A DNA stretch of 64,000 nucleotides from Arthrobacter sp. FW306-07-I (GCF_021800405.1 NZ_CP084550.1:124001-188000); one strand, 5' to 3'. Shown: positions 53,377 to 62,566, numbered from the stretch's first letter. Program-made: numbers and translations. The notes: generated from the sequence alone by a model not told the origin.

Positions 53377-54747
53377 ATGTCCGCTCCTGTCTTATCGATC
53401 ATCATCCTGGCGGCGATGTTCCTGCTCGCCACCGTCCTGCCCCTGAATATGGGGGCGCTTGCCTTCGTCGGCGCGTTCCTGCTCGGCGCCCTGGTGCTGG
53501 GCATGTCCACCAACGAGATCCTGGCCAACTTCCCCGGTGGCCTCTTCCTGACCATCGTCGGCGTCACGTACCTGTTCGCCATCGCGCAGAACAACGGCAC
53601 CATCGACCTGCTGGTCCGCGGCGCGGTCAAGCTGGTAGGCAGCCGCGTGGCCCTCATTCCCTGGGTCATGTTCGCCATCACCGCCGTCATTACCGCCGTG
53701 GGCGCACTGTCTCCCGCCGCCGTTGCCATCATCGCTCCCATCGCCCTGAGCTTTGCCGGCAAGTACAAGATCAGCCCGCTGCTGATGGGCATGATGGTGA
53801 TCCACGGCGCCCAGGCCGGGGGCTTCTCACCCATCGCGGTCTACGGCGTTACGGTCAACGGCATCCTTGCCAAGACCGATCTCGCCTTCAGCCCCACGGC
53901 ACTGTTCCTCTCGAGCCTCATTTTCAACCTGGTCATCGCGATGGTGCTCTTCGTGGTCCTGGGCGGCAAGAACCTCCTGTCCTCCAGGGTGGGCCACTTT
54001 GTGGAGCAGGCGGCCGAGGCCCGGATGTCCGTCAGCGTCGGTGCCAAGGCCGCCGGCGGCGACGTCCCCTTCAAGGGCTTCGGCTCCGGCATGTACGGCC
54101 CCCGGGACCCCGCCGGCGACGGTATCGCTGCCACCAAGGAGCGCAAGGACCGGATCCCGCAGCTGGTCACCATTGCCGGCCTGATTGTGCTGGCCGTCGT
54201 GGCCCTCGGTTTCAAGATGGACGTCGGCTTTGTGTCCATCACCATCGCCATCGTGCTGGCCCTGGTGTCACCCGCAGCGCAGAAGGGCGCCATCAACAAG
54301 ATCAGCTGGTCCACAGTGCTGCTGATCTGCGGCATGCTGACGTTCGTTGGAGTGCTGGAGGAAGCCGGCACCATCAAGTTCGTGTCCAGCGGCGTGGCCG
54401 ACATGGGAATGCCGCTCCTTGCAGCCCTCATCATTTGCTTCATCGGCGCCGTGGTGTCCGCCTTTGCGTCCTCCACTGCCATCCTTGCGGCCCTCATCCC
54501 GTTGGCCGTCCCGTTCCTTTCCACCGGCGAAATCGGCGCCGTGGGCGTTATCTGCGCGCTCGCCGTCTCCGCCACCATCGTGGACGTCTCGCCGTTCTCC
54601 ACCAACGGCGCCCTGGTGCTCGCCAACGCCCCCGAGGGCGTGGACAAGGACCAGTTCTACAAGCGGATCCTCGGCTACAGCGGGATCGTCATTGTGGCCG
54701 GACCCGTCCTGGCGTGGCTGGCATTGGTGGTCCCCGGCTGGCTCTAA
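53377..54747 (+). CDS. MatC-type dicarboxylate (malonate) carrier
   Basis: 456 residues, about 12 membrane helices. The N-terminal block SIIILAAMFLLATVLPLNMGAL and FVGAFLLGALV matches the MatC N-terminal domain, named for the malonate carrier of rhizobia. The second half has the IT-superfamily pattern FASSTAILAALIPLAVPFL. A cytoplasmic loop rich in Gly/Arg lies at the centre. It should import a small dicarboxylate. First gene of a three-gene operon with CoA-transferase and carboxyltransferase genes; the divergent GntR gene is typical for malonate clusters. Confidence 0.8.
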   Translation: MSAPVLSIIILAAMFLLATVLPLNMGALAFVGAFLLGALVLGMSTNEILANFPGGLFLTIVGVTYLFAIAQNNGTIDLLVRGAVKLVGSRVALIPWVMFAITAVITAVGALSPAAVAIIAPIALSFAGKYKISPLLMGMMVIHGAQAGGFSPIAVYGVTVNGILAKTDLAFSPTALFLSSLIFNLVIAMVLFVVLGGKNLLSSRVGHFVEQAAEARMSVSVGAKAAGGDVPFKGFGSGMYGPRDPAGDGIAATKERKDRIPQLVTIAGLIVLAVVALGFKMDVGFVSITIAIVLALVSPAAQKGAINKISWSTVLLICGMLTFVGVLEEAGTIKFVSSGVADMGMPLLAALIICFIGAVVSAFASSTAILAALIPLAVPFLSTGEIGAVGVICALAVSATIVDVSPFSTNGALVLANAPEGVDKDQFYKRILGYSGIVIVAGPVLAWLALVVPGWL

Positions 54748-54796
54748 CGGCCACCGCACCCCAACCCAGCCTGTTTTTTAGAGAGGAAACCAGAAC

Positions 54797-56020
54797 ATGA
54801 GCACCGAGAACCGCCAAGGCCCCCTGGCCGGGCACACCGTCGTCGACCTCAGCCGGGCACTGGCCGGACCGCACGCCGGCATGATGCTGGCGGACCTCGG
54901 CGCCCGTGTCATCAAGGTGGAAAACCCGGGCACGGGGGATGACACCCGGGGCTGGGGCCCGCCCTTCGTGGGCCCGGAGGACGACCTGCAATCCACCTAC
55001 TTCATGTCCTGCAACCGCAACAAGGAATCCATCACCCTTGACCTGAAAAGCGACGACGGCAAGGCAGTGCTCCGCGGCCTGCTGGAACGGGCAGATGTCG
55101 TGATCGAGAACTTCCGGCCGGGCGTCATGGACCGGCTAGGCTTCTCCACCGGCGCCATGCACGAGATCAACCCGCGCCTGGTGATCCTGTCCATCACCGG
55201 CTTTGGCCATGACGGGCCCGAATCCCAGCGCAGCGGCTATGACCAGATCCTGCAGGGTGAAGCCGGCCTGATGTCCCTCACCGGGTCGGGCCCGGACGAT
55301 CCCCAGCGGGTGGGGGTTCCCATTGCCGACCTGCTCTCCGGGATGAACGGGGTGGCCGGCGTGCTGGCCGCCCTGGTGGAGCGGAACCGGACAGGCCAGG
55401 GCAAGGTGGTGCGCACGTCGCTGCTGGCATCGCTGATCGGGGTCCATGCCTTCCAGGGCACCAGGACCACCGTCGCCGGCGAAGTTCCGCAGGCCCAGGG
55501 CAACCATCACCCGTCCATCGCCCCCTACGGCCTGTTCAAGTGCAAGGACGGCAGCGTGCAGATCAGCGTCGGCAGCGAGAAGCTGTGGCAGTCGTTCGCT
55601 GCGGCCTTTGGCCTGGACCTGGCCGCCCCGGGCTTTGCCAGCAACGCCGAAAGGGTGCGGAACCGCGCAGAGGTGATTGCCGCCGTCGAACGGGCCTTTG
55701 CGGCGTACGGCGCGGAGGAGTTGCTGCAAAAACTGAACGACGCCGGGATCCCGGCCGGGAAGGTCCGCTCACTGGACGAGGTGTACGCCTGGGAGCAGGT
55801 GGCGTCCCAGGGGCTGGTGGTGGATGTGGAGCATCCCCTGCTCGGCAAAGTCAGCCTGCCCGGCCCGCCGCTGCGGTTCTTCGCCCCCGGCGACGCCGCC
55901 GAAACCACCGGGAAGCACCATGATGCCCCGCCGCTGCTCAACGAGGACGGGCCGGCGATCCGGGAGTGGCTGGGCCTCGCTTCTGCGGCCGGCAACGGCA
56001 CGGCTCCCGGGGCCGAATAG
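54797..56020 (+). CDS. Family III CoA-transferase (CaiB/BaiF)
   Basis: 407 residues. VVDLSRALAGPHAGMMLADL and GARVIKVENPGTGDDTRGWG are the N-terminal hallmarks, followed by NRNKESITLDLK, ADVVIENFRPGVMDRLG and the conserved SGYDQILQGEAGLMSLTG region that contains the catalytic Asp of the family. It moves CoA from an acyl-CoA donor to a carboxylic acid. Located 49 bases after the carrier and one base before the carboxyltransferase gene. The expected substrate is the imported dicarboxylate, for example malonate to malonyl-CoA. Confidence 0.86.
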   Translation: MSTENRQGPLAGHTVVDLSRALAGPHAGMMLADLGARVIKVENPGTGDDTRGWGPPFVGPEDDLQSTYFMSCNRNKESITLDLKSDDGKAVLRGLLERADVVIENFRPGVMDRLGFSTGAMHEINPRLVILSITGFGHDGPESQRSGYDQILQGEAGLMSLTGSGPDDPQRVGVPIADLLSGMNGVAGVLAALVERNRTGQGKVVRTSLLASLIGVHAFQGTRTTVAGEVPQAQGNHHPSIAPYGLFKCKDGSVQISVGSEKLWQSFAAAFGLDLAAPGFASNAERVRNRAEVIAAVERAFAAYGAEELLQKLNDAGIPAGKVRSLDEVYAWEQVASQGLVVDVEHPLLGKVSLPGPPLRFFAPGDAAETTGKHHDAPPLLNEDGPAIREWLGLASAAGNGTAPGAE

Positions 56021-56021
56021 C

Positions 56022-57539
56022 ATGGCGACGGCGGAGAAGGTGCGGCACTTGAAAGCGACCGAACTGCTGGATGCGGTGGTGGACCCGGGTTCATTCATCT
56101 CATGGGATACGGAGCCGGAACAGCCGGTCCTGTCCTCTGAGTACGCCCGCGACCTGGCCAGGGCCCGCGAACGCAGCGGCGCGGACGAGTCGGTCATCAC
56201 CGGTGCCGGTTTCATCAGAGGCCGCCGGGTGGCGCTGATCGTCAGCGAATTCTCCTTCCTGGCCGGGTCGATAGGCCACGCGGCGGCGCAAAGGATCGTT
56301 GCCGCCGTCGAACGTGCCACTGCGGAGGGCCTGCCGCTGCTGGCCGGCCCCGCGTCCGGGGGGACGCGGATGCAGGAAGGGACGCTTGCGTTCCTGTCGA
56401 TGGTCAAGATCACCGGTGCCGTCCGGGCGCACCGCCAGGCCGGGCTTCCGTACCTTGTCTATCTGCGACACCCCACCACCGGCGGCGTCATGGCATCCTG
56501 GGGATCGCTGGGGCACATCAACGTGGCCGAGCCCGGCGCGCTGCTGGGATTCCTGGGCCCGCGGGTGTACGAGGCGCTGTACGGCGAACCGTTCCCTGAG
56601 AACGTACAGGTGGCGGAGAACCTCTTCCAGAAGGGTTTGATCGACGGCGTCGTGGAACCTGGCGACCTGGCCGACCTGGTGGGCCGGGCGCTGGACATCC
56701 TGGCCATGAAGGAGGGTGCCGCTGCAGGGGTTCCCGCTCCGCCCGAGACCCTCAACGTCCGCCCCTCGACCGTTGATGCCTGGACGTCCATCGAGATCTC
56801 GCGGCGGCAGCGGCGGCCCGACCTCCGCCAGTTGTTGAAGTTCGGTGCCACCGACGCGCTGCCCCTGAACGGGACCGGGCAGGGCGAGAAGGACCCGGGG
56901 CTGCTGTTGGCCCTGGCGCGCTTTGGCAGCCAGCCATGCATCGTGCTGGGGCATGCGCGTCCGCTGCGGAAGGACGCGGCCGGCATGGGGCCAGGTTCGC
57001 TGCGGGAAGCGCGCCGGGGGATGAAGCTGGCGGAGGAGTTGCGCCTGCCCCTGCTTACCGTCATCGACACCGCGGGCGCAGCCCTGTCGCAGGAGGCGGA
57101 GGAAGGCGGGCTTGCGGGTGAGATTGCGCGCTCGCTGCACGAACTGATCGGGCTGGAATCGCCGTCGGTCTCCGTGCTGCTGGGCCAGGGCGCAGGGGGC
57201 GGCGCCCTTGCGCTGCTCCCGGCCGACCGGACCATCGCGGCGCAGCACAGCTGGCTTTCGCCGCTGCCCCCGGAGGGTGCCAGTGCCATCGTGCACCGGA
57301 CCACCGCGTTCGCCCCGAACATGGCGCAGGCACAGGGTGTGAACGTCACGGCACTGTATGCCAACGGCCTGGTGGACCACATCGTGGATGAGCGCGGCGA
57401 TGCTTCTGTGGAACCACGTGAATTCTGCAGCCGGATGGCCAGGGCCATTGAGTACGAGCTGGTTTCCGTGGCCGGTGTTCCCGTGCCTGAGCTGGTGGCG
57501 GCCCGGGCCCGCAAGTTCGCCAGCCTGGGCTCCCGCTGA
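56022..57539 (+). CDS. Fused AccD-AccA-like carboxyltransferase
   Basis: 505 residues. The N-terminal half (about 1-240) is AccD-like: GAGFIRGRRVALIVSEF, GPASGGTRMQEG and HPTTGGVMASWGSLG. The C-terminal half (about 260-500) is AccA-like: PLLTVIDTAGAALSQEAEEG and LLGQGAGGGALALLPADR. Both oxyanion-hole glycine pairs are intact. The AccD zinc ribbon is missing, and no biotin carboxylase or biotin carrier gene is near. In this operon it may decarboxylate malonyl-CoA, like the MdcD/MdcE pair of malonate decarboxylase, rather than build it. ATG 56022 follows the upstream stop by one base. Confidence 0.8.
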   Translation: MATAEKVRHLKATELLDAVVDPGSFISWDTEPEQPVLSSEYARDLARARERSGADESVITGAGFIRGRRVALIVSEFSFLAGSIGHAAAQRIVAAVERATAEGLPLLAGPASGGTRMQEGTLAFLSMVKITGAVRAHRQAGLPYLVYLRHPTTGGVMASWGSLGHINVAEPGALLGFLGPRVYEALYGEPFPENVQVAENLFQKGLIDGVVEPGDLADLVGRALDILAMKEGAAAGVPAPPETLNVRPSTVDAWTSIEISRRQRRPDLRQLLKFGATDALPLNGTGQGEKDPGLLLALARFGSQPCIVLGHARPLRKDAAGMGPGSLREARRGMKLAEELRLPLLTVIDTAGAALSQEAEEGGLAGEIARSLHELIGLESPSVSVLLGQGAGGGALALLPADRTIAAQHSWLSPLPPEGASAIVHRTTAFAPNMAQAQGVNVTALYANGLVDHIVDERGDASVEPREFCSRMARAIEYELVSVAGVPVPELVAARARKFASLGSR

Positions 57540-57555
57540 CGCTCGGTTCCGCCGA

Positions 57556-57581
57556 GGGGCGCGGGGGTTTCCCGGTGCCCC
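57556..57581. terminator. Probable terminator between convergent genes
   Basis: GGGGCGCGGG pairs with CCCGGTGCCCC (one bulge or mismatch) around GGTTT, between the carboxyltransferase and the DHFR-like gene. GC-rich stem, but no T-run follows. Confidence 0.4.
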
Positions 57582-57612
57582 ACGCTCTGGACGCCTGATC
57601 CGGCCGGCGTTC

Positions 57613-58197
57613 CTAATCAGGCTTGTCCGGGGTGTACAAAGCCATGAGGACGCCGGTGCTTGTATGGTCGGCTTCGATGAGCCGCAGCGGGGTTTTGGTG
57701 CCGCCCGCGAAAAGCTGTTGCCCGTTGCCCAGGACGACCGGGTGGATCATCAGCAGGTATTCGTCAATCTGGCCGGCAGCCATGAGTGCGCGGATCAGCA
57801 CTCCGCTGCCCATGATGACGAGGTTGGAGGCGAAGCTTTCCCGGAGTTCCTGCACGGCCGCGGGAACGTCACCGTGCAGGAGCATGGAGTTCGGCCACTC
57901 CAGCCTGGTTGCCGGATCCCTGGTAGCGACGTACTTCGGCGTGTTGTTCAGGGCCTCCTTGAAGGGGCCGCCCTGGGCGTTCCATGACGCGAGGAGCTGC
58001 CCGTAGGTACGCCGCCCGAACAGGAAGGCATGGTCCGGACCCGTCCGTTCGCCCATCTTCTGCACCGTGGCCTGGTCGGCGTAGGGAACCGCCCAGCCGC
58101 CGTCGCTGAATCCGCCCCGCGTATCCTCATCCGGCCGGCCGGGACCTTGCATGACGCCGTCGAGCGTCACGTGGTTCATCACCACAACCTTGCCCAT
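57613..58197 (-). CDS. Dihydrofolate reductase-like (RibD C-terminal domain) protein
   Basis: 194 residues. It starts with VVVMNHVTLDGVMQGPGRPD, the usual opening of this DHFR-fold family, then AFLFGRRTYGQLLASW, KYVATRD, LVIMGSGVLIRALMAAG and DEYLLMIHPVVLGNGQQLF. NADPH-dependent reductase of unknown substrate; unlike true DHFR it is a RibD_C-type stand-alone protein. Convergent with the carboxyltransferase operon and not part of it. Confidence 0.83.
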   Translation of the reverse strand: MGKVVVMNHVTLDGVMQGPGRPDEDTRGGFSDGGWAVPYADQATVQKMGERTGPDHAFLFGRRTYGQLLASWNAQGGPFKEALNNTPKYVATRDPATRLEWPNSMLLHGDVPAAVQELRESFASNLVIMGSGVLIRALMAAGQIDEYLLMIHPVVLGNGQQLFAGGTKTPLRLIEADHTSTGVLMALYTPDKPD

Positions 58198-58246
58198 CGC
58201 CAGCAGCCTCTCCTTGCCGGGCGGCTTTTCTGTATTGGCCGTGCCC

Positions 58247-58723
58247 CTACCTGCGCTGCTGGACCCTGGACCGGTGGGCGTTCCGGCGCAGCTGCAGGAT
58301 CCGGGCGCCGCCTGCCACGGCCACCAGGACGGCGCCGGTCACGGCGGCGATGAACAGTGCCATGCCCAACGGGACGGATCCTTCGAAGCCCAGGAACTTC
58401 ACCAGGACCAGCTCCTGGTTCTGGAGGATGAAGATGATCAGCAGGATCAGCAGCACCAGGGCTGCTACCACGGCCGCCCAGATGACGCCGGTGCGCGTTA
58501 CTTTGCGTTCCGGAGCGCCGCCGGCCCTTGGGGTGGTTCCGGCGGCAGGTGTTCCCGGCTCACCCGCTGAGTAGGATGGCGCGTTGCCGTAGGTTGCGCG
58601 GTCTGCTGCCGGCTGGGCTGTGTTCGACGGCGTCATGTTTGAGGGTGCTGCGTTCGACGGCGTCATGTCGTTGTCCGTTTCCGGCCGACGGTCGGGCCCC
58701 GGAGTGTATTGTCCTGCGCTCAT
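58247..58723 (-). CDS. LapA/DUF1049-domain membrane protein
   Basis: 158 residues. A 75-residue disordered cytoplasmic part, with repeated TPSN units and Pro/Ala/Thr-rich sequence, precedes two membrane helices (GVIWAAVVAALVLLILLIIF and LGMALFIAAVTGAVLVAVAG). The short loop between them has QNQELVLVKFLGFEGSVPLG, the LapA (DUF1049) pattern, and a basic tail closes the protein. The second of two close ATGs (58723) has GGGG six bases upstream. A perfect TAAGCATGCTTA palindrome lies 24 bases before it. Confidence 0.8.
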   Translation of the reverse strand: MSAGQYTPGPDRRPETDNDMTPSNAAPSNMTPSNTAQPAADRATYGNAPSYSAGEPGTPAAGTTPRAGGAPERKVTRTGVIWAAVVAALVLLILLIIFILQNQELVLVKFLGFEGSVPLGMALFIAAVTGAVLVAVAGGARILQLRRNAHRSRVQQRR

Positions 58724-58746
58724 GCTCATCCCCTTTCCCAGAATGC

Positions 58747-58758
58747 TAAGCATGCTTA
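58747..58758. promoter_or_regulatory. TAAGCATGCTTA palindrome, element copy c
   Basis: Perfect 12-base palindrome just upstream of the LapA-domain gene, the clearest of the related AAGYATRCTTA elements. Confidence 0.55.
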
Positions 58759-58931
58759 TTGTTCAACCATAGACGCACTGCTGGGACAGCACAACGACCG
58801 GCGGGGCGGCGCCGTGAGTTGCGGCCGTAAGCTGCTGCATTTGGGGCAGGCTGCAGGGAAGACCGCGGAGGGGCCCTCCATGAGGACCCCTCCGTTGATT
58901 GCTGACTTTTGCGCGGGCAGGTGCCCGGACG

Positions 58932-59150
58932 TCAGACCCTCTCCCTGCTCCGTTGGGTCTTGTCCCCGTCGGCGGAGGGGGTGCGCGGCGCAGGGGTCCT
59001 GCGCCAGTTGGGGAAGGCCCAGAACGTGAAATTCTGTGCCTTGACCGGCTCCTCCGGAGGTTCCGCAGGGGTTTCCGGTTCCGCTTCAGGCCGGCGCGTG
59101 GCTTCTTTCTTCGCGCCCCACCCGAAGTCCTTGCTCGATGCGTAGCACAT
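58932..59150 (-). CDS. Small hypothetical protein
   Basis: 72 residues, hydrophilic. It has a short aromatic/basic start (CYASSKDFGWGAKKEATRR), a Pro/Glu-rich middle and the segment KAQNFTFWAFPNWRRTP. No membrane helix or known domain. The main support is an almost ideal ribosome site, AAGGAGGT, six bases before ATG 59150 (a GTG directly before it is too close). Unknown function. Confidence 0.55.
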   Translation of the reverse strand: MCYASSKDFGWGAKKEATRRPEAEPETPAEPPEEPVKAQNFTFWAFPNWRRTPAPRTPSADGDKTQRSRERV

Positions 59151-59229
59151 CACAGACCTCCTTATGGTGACTGCCCTTTAATCGTCCTCCTGCCGGGCGT
59201 GGGAGTCGAGAGAGCAGCGCAGGAAGCTG

Positions 59230-59457
59230 TCAGTCGCCGCTGGACACCACGTCCTCCGCCTCCTGCGGGCGGTGGAACTCGCAGGGCCCTTGATGGCGGA
59301 GGGGGAGGAGGCAGGTCCGGCCCGTGGGCAGGTGGACCAGTCCGCACCTGCCGGCCAAGGCCACGTCCTCCCTGACGTTGGCGTTGCTCAAGTCCGGCCG
59401 TTCGTCGTCGACGGTCTCGGTGGGCCCGGCGCTCGCCGCAGCCTGTTCAGCGTTCAT
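59230..59457 (-). CDS. Small Cys/His-containing hypothetical protein
   Basis: 75 residues. An acidic N-terminal half is followed by GRCGLVHLPTGRTCLLPLRH and QGPCEFH. The three Cys and three His residues could bind a metal ion such as zinc. ATG 59457 has AGGAG about nine bases upstream and is preferred over the frame start at 59508. It is followed by the 72-residue gene in the same direction. No family recognised. Confidence 0.55.
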   Translation of the reverse strand: MNAEQAAASAGPTETVDDERPDLSNANVREDVALAGRCGLVHLPTGRTCLLPLRHQGPCEFHRPQEAEDVVSSGD

Positions 59458-59600
59458 GGTGGCAACTCCTGGTCGGGGGAGGACGGATGCAGGTGCAGAA
59501 ACGTGCATTTCCAGTTTGCGCGGCCACGGTTACCAGCGGGTTAAGACGGCGTTAGATCCAGGTCAACAGCCTCGGGGGGCCGCCTAACAGGCCGGCTTTC

Positions 59601-61007
59601 CTAGAAGCCCAGCTGACGCGCCACCTGCAGGAGGAGGGTTTCCGACCCCATAGGCCCCACCAGTTGGATGCCCATGGGAAGCCCGCTGCCGGCGGTTCCT
59701 CCCGTCCAGTGCACGGGAAGGGTGATGGCCGGCAGTCCGCACACGTTCACCATGGAGGACCATGGCGCGTATTCGCACTGTTTCCGGTAGTCGCCGTCGG
59801 CATCCCCGGGCCACTCGGCGGCCGGCCAGCGGTCGCTTCCATGGGCCGTCCCGGTGAACCAGCCCACCGGCCGCGGAGTCTGTGCCAGCGTGGGCATCAG
59901 CATCATGTCCCACTGCCCGTACTGTGCCAGGGTGTCGTGCTGGAACTGCCGCAGGAAGGCCAGCGCCTCGGCGAGCTTGGCCGGGCTGCGCTGCTGGGCC
60001 CGCCGCCGGAAGGTCCTGGTGAGGGGTGCCAGCAGCGCCTCCCGCGTGGGGCTGATCCTGGTGGTACCCACCCCCGCGGTCCAGGCCGTGGTGAAGGCAT
60101 CTGGATAGCGGTTGTCGTAGCGGATGTCGGCATCACCAAGAGCATGGCCGGCCTGCTCCAGGAGGGCAACGCCCGCGCGCAGCGCGTCCAGGGCCTCCTG
60201 CTCCAGGGTGAAGGGGAAAGTGCTCGACCACGGGCTGTCCAGCGTGACACCAATCCTTACCCGCGGTGGCTCCTGATGCAGCGCCTGGAGGTAGGCGTGC
60301 CCCGGGGCCAGGACGTCCATCATCAGTGCCGTGTCCCCTGAACTCCGGGCGAGGGGCCCGGGCACCACCAGCCGGGCGGGGTCGCCCGCGCTTTCCCCGG
60401 CCGTTACGAGGCCCCGTCCCGGCTTCAACCCCACCAGGCCGCACGCGGCCGCCGGAATCCTGACTGACCCGCCGCCGTCGGTCCCCGGGGCGAAAGGCAG
60501 CAGCCCTGCCGCCACCGCAGCGGCGCTGCCGCCGGAGGAGCCTCCCGAGCTCCGGCTGGGTGCTCGGGGATTGCGCGACGGCGGTGCGATGCGGTTTTCG
60601 CTGTACGCGGTCAGTCCAAATTCGGGCACCTGCGTTTTGCCCAGGACGGTCACGCCGGCATCCCTAAAGAGTGCCACCAGCGGGCTGTCGACGGGGGCAG
60701 GTTTGTGCTCCAGTGCGGCGCTGCCGTGCGTGGTCACCACGCCCGCGACGTCGGTAAGGTCCTTAAAGGCAATCGGCATGCCGTGCAGTGTGGGCAGGTC
60801 CGCGGCGACTGTCCGCGAGTGCCGGATGTCCGCTGCACGGGCCTCCTCCAGGGCCTGGTCCGCAGTCGCGGTGATGAAGGCGCCCAGGAGGGGGTTCTGC
60901 TGCTCAATCCGTGCCAGGAAATGCTCGGCTGCCTCCACCGCGGACACCGTTCCGCTCCGCAGGAGATCCCGCAGGTCCAGGGCCGGGAGTTCGTGGAGTT
61001 CAGCCAT
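59601..61007 (-). CDS. Amidase signature family enzyme
   Basis: 468 residues. The complete Ser-cisSer-Lys site is visible: Lys82 in IAFKDL, cis-Ser near 157 in SSGGSSGGSA and the nucleophile Ser181 in GTDGGGSVRIP. It hydrolyses amides, either small amides or peptide/aryl amides. The family also includes GatA, but no gatB or gatC is adjacent and PSRSSGGSSGG with the later domain fits a stand-alone amidase. Divergent from the rhodanese-pheA pair. Confidence 0.88.
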   Translation of the reverse strand: MAELHELPALDLRDLLRSGTVSAVEAAEHFLARIEQQNPLLGAFITATADQALEEARAADIRHSRTVAADLPTLHGMPIAFKDLTDVAGVVTTHGSAALEHKPAPVDSPLVALFRDAGVTVLGKTQVPEFGLTAYSENRIAPPSRNPRAPSRSSGGSSGGSAAAVAAGLLPFAPGTDGGGSVRIPAAACGLVGLKPGRGLVTAGESAGDPARLVVPGPLARSSGDTALMMDVLAPGHAYLQALHQEPPRVRIGVTLDSPWSSTFPFTLEQEALDALRAGVALLEQAGHALGDADIRYDNRYPDAFTTAWTAGVGTTRISPTREALLAPLTRTFRRRAQQRSPAKLAEALAFLRQFQHDTLAQYGQWDMMLMPTLAQTPRPVGWFTGTAHGSDRWPAAEWPGDADGDYRKQCEYAPWSSMVNVCGLPAITLPVHWTGGTAGSGLPMGIQLVGPMGSETLLLQVARQLGF

Positions 61008-61217
61008 GCAATCGCGCCACCGTTCGTCGTCCGGCAGCCGGTTCCATGTTGCGGCCGGGGAGTGGCAGTGCCCCGGTGAGGGTGGCGATCTGTCGGGACA
61101 TGGAAACCTCCTTGGGTTCCTCCAGCCTAACCCGCGGCTTTTCCGGCTTCTTCAAGGCGGCAAGGGGCAGAAGGGCTAGGCTTAAAGCGAACTCTGATCC
61201 GCCAAGACAGGACTCCG

Positions 61218-61544
61218 ATGAGCGATTTCGATACCGTCCCCGTCCACGACGTCCCCGCTGACGCAGTGATCCTGGATGTCCGGGAGGACTACGAGTGGGT
61301 TGCCGGTCACGCCGACGGCGCACTCCACATCCCCATGGACCAGATCCCGGCCCGGCTCGGCGAACTCGACCCGGATGAGGACCTCTATGTCATTTGCCGC
61401 ACGGGCGGGCGGTCCTTCCGCGTTGCCCAATGGCTTACCGGCCAGGGTTACACCGCCATCAACGTCTCCGGCGGCATGGACCAGTGGCTGGAATCCGGCA
61501 AGCCCCTGGTCTCGGACAACGGACTTAAGCCGCTGGTCCTTTAG
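61218..61544 (+). CDS. Single-domain rhodanese
   Basis: 108 residues. AVILDVREDYEWVAGHADGA is the rhodanese N-terminal pattern and the catalytic loop is CRTGGRS with Cys60. Transfers sulfur or carries persulfide in the cytoplasm. The last base of its stop is the first base of the pheA GTG start, so it is coupled to phenylalanine synthesis, a chance or conserved actinobacterial arrangement. Confidence 0.88.
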   Translation: MSDFDTVPVHDVPADAVILDVREDYEWVAGHADGALHIPMDQIPARLGELDPDEDLYVICRTGGRSFRVAQWLTGQGYTAINVSGGMDQWLESGKPLVSDNGLKPLVL

Positions 61545-62524
61545 TGCCCGGCAGTCCCCGAACTTACTCCTTCCTGGGACCGGAGGGCACCTTCACCGAG
61601 GCGGCCCTCCTGCAGGTGGCTGATGCACCCCAGGCCGTCAGGGTCCCGGCCTCCAACGTCAATGCCGCCCTTGACAGGGTGCGCGACGGGTCAGCGGACG
61701 GTGCCATGGTCCCCATCGAGAACTCGGTGGAGGGCGGAGTCACTGCCACCCTGGACGCGATCGCCTCCGGCCAGGAACTGCGCATCCTCCGCGAGGTCCT
61801 GGTTCCCATCAGCTTTGTCCTGGTGTCCCGGCCCGGAGTAGGAGTGGAAGACGTGCGGCAGGTGTCCACCCACGGCCATGCCTGGGCCCAGTGCCGGTTG
61901 TGGGTGGAGAAGCATATACCTGAAGCGGAATATATGCCCGGCTCATCAACAGCTGCAGCGGCACTCGGACTGCTGGAGCGGGACTGCACCTACGACGCCG
62001 CAATCTGCGCCCCGCTCGTTGCCCGGGAGCACCCGGAGCTGTCCGTGCTGGGAGAGGACATCGGCGACAACCCCGGTGCCGTGACGCGCTTCATCCTGGT
62101 CAGCCGGCCCGGTGCACTGCCGGCGCCTACCGGAGCAGACAAGACGACCCTTGTGGTCCCGCTTCCGGAGGACCGTCCGGGCGCTTTGATGGAGATCCTG
62201 GACCAGTTCGCCAGCCGGGGCGTCAACCTCAGCCGGATTGAATCCCGGCCCACCGGGCAGTACCTGGGCCACTACTTCTTCAGCATTGACGCGGACGGCC
62301 ATGCCTGCGAAGCGAGGGTGGCGGATGCGCTCGCCGGGCTGCACCGCATCAGCCCGGGAACCCGCTTCCTGGGCTCGTACCCCAGGGCTGACGGGCAGGC
62401 CACGCCGGTGGCGGCGCACACCTCCGATGCAGCCTTCTCGGCGGCGCACACCTGGGTCCAATCCATACTTGCCGCGGAATCCGTCGCAGGTGAAAGCGGT
62501 TCCGAGGCTTCGCGCACAGCGTAG
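61544..62524 (+). CDS. pheA: Prephenate dehydratase
   Basis: 326 residues. Converts prephenate to phenylpyruvate, the committed step to phenylalanine. YSFLGPEGTFTEAAL, VPIENSVEGGV, GHAWAQCR and the catalytic GAVTRFILV define the dehydratase domain (about 1-185). The ACT domain (about 200-285) with RPGALMEIL and LSRIESRP binds phenylalanine for feedback inhibition. No chorismate mutase is fused. GTG 61544 overlaps the rhodanese stop. Confidence 0.93.
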   Translation: MPGSPRTYSFLGPEGTFTEAALLQVADAPQAVRVPASNVNAALDRVRDGSADGAMVPIENSVEGGVTATLDAIASGQELRILREVLVPISFVLVSRPGVGVEDVRQVSTHGHAWAQCRLWVEKHIPEAEYMPGSSTAAAALGLLERDCTYDAAICAPLVAREHPELSVLGEDIGDNPGAVTRFILVSRPGALPAPTGADKTTLVVPLPEDRPGALMEILDQFASRGVNLSRIESRPTGQYLGHYFFSIDADGHACEARVADALAGLHRISPGTRFLGSYPRADGQATPVAAHTSDAAFSAAHTWVQSILAAESVAGESGSEASRTA

Positions 62525-62566
62525 GCGAATGCCTCTGGAGGTACTTCCGCGGGCTGTGGACAATGC

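Noticed and set aside
59601..61007. GatA subunit of glutamyl-tRNA amidotransferase
   Set aside because: The active site is shared, but gatB and gatC are absent and a stand-alone amidase is the simpler reading.
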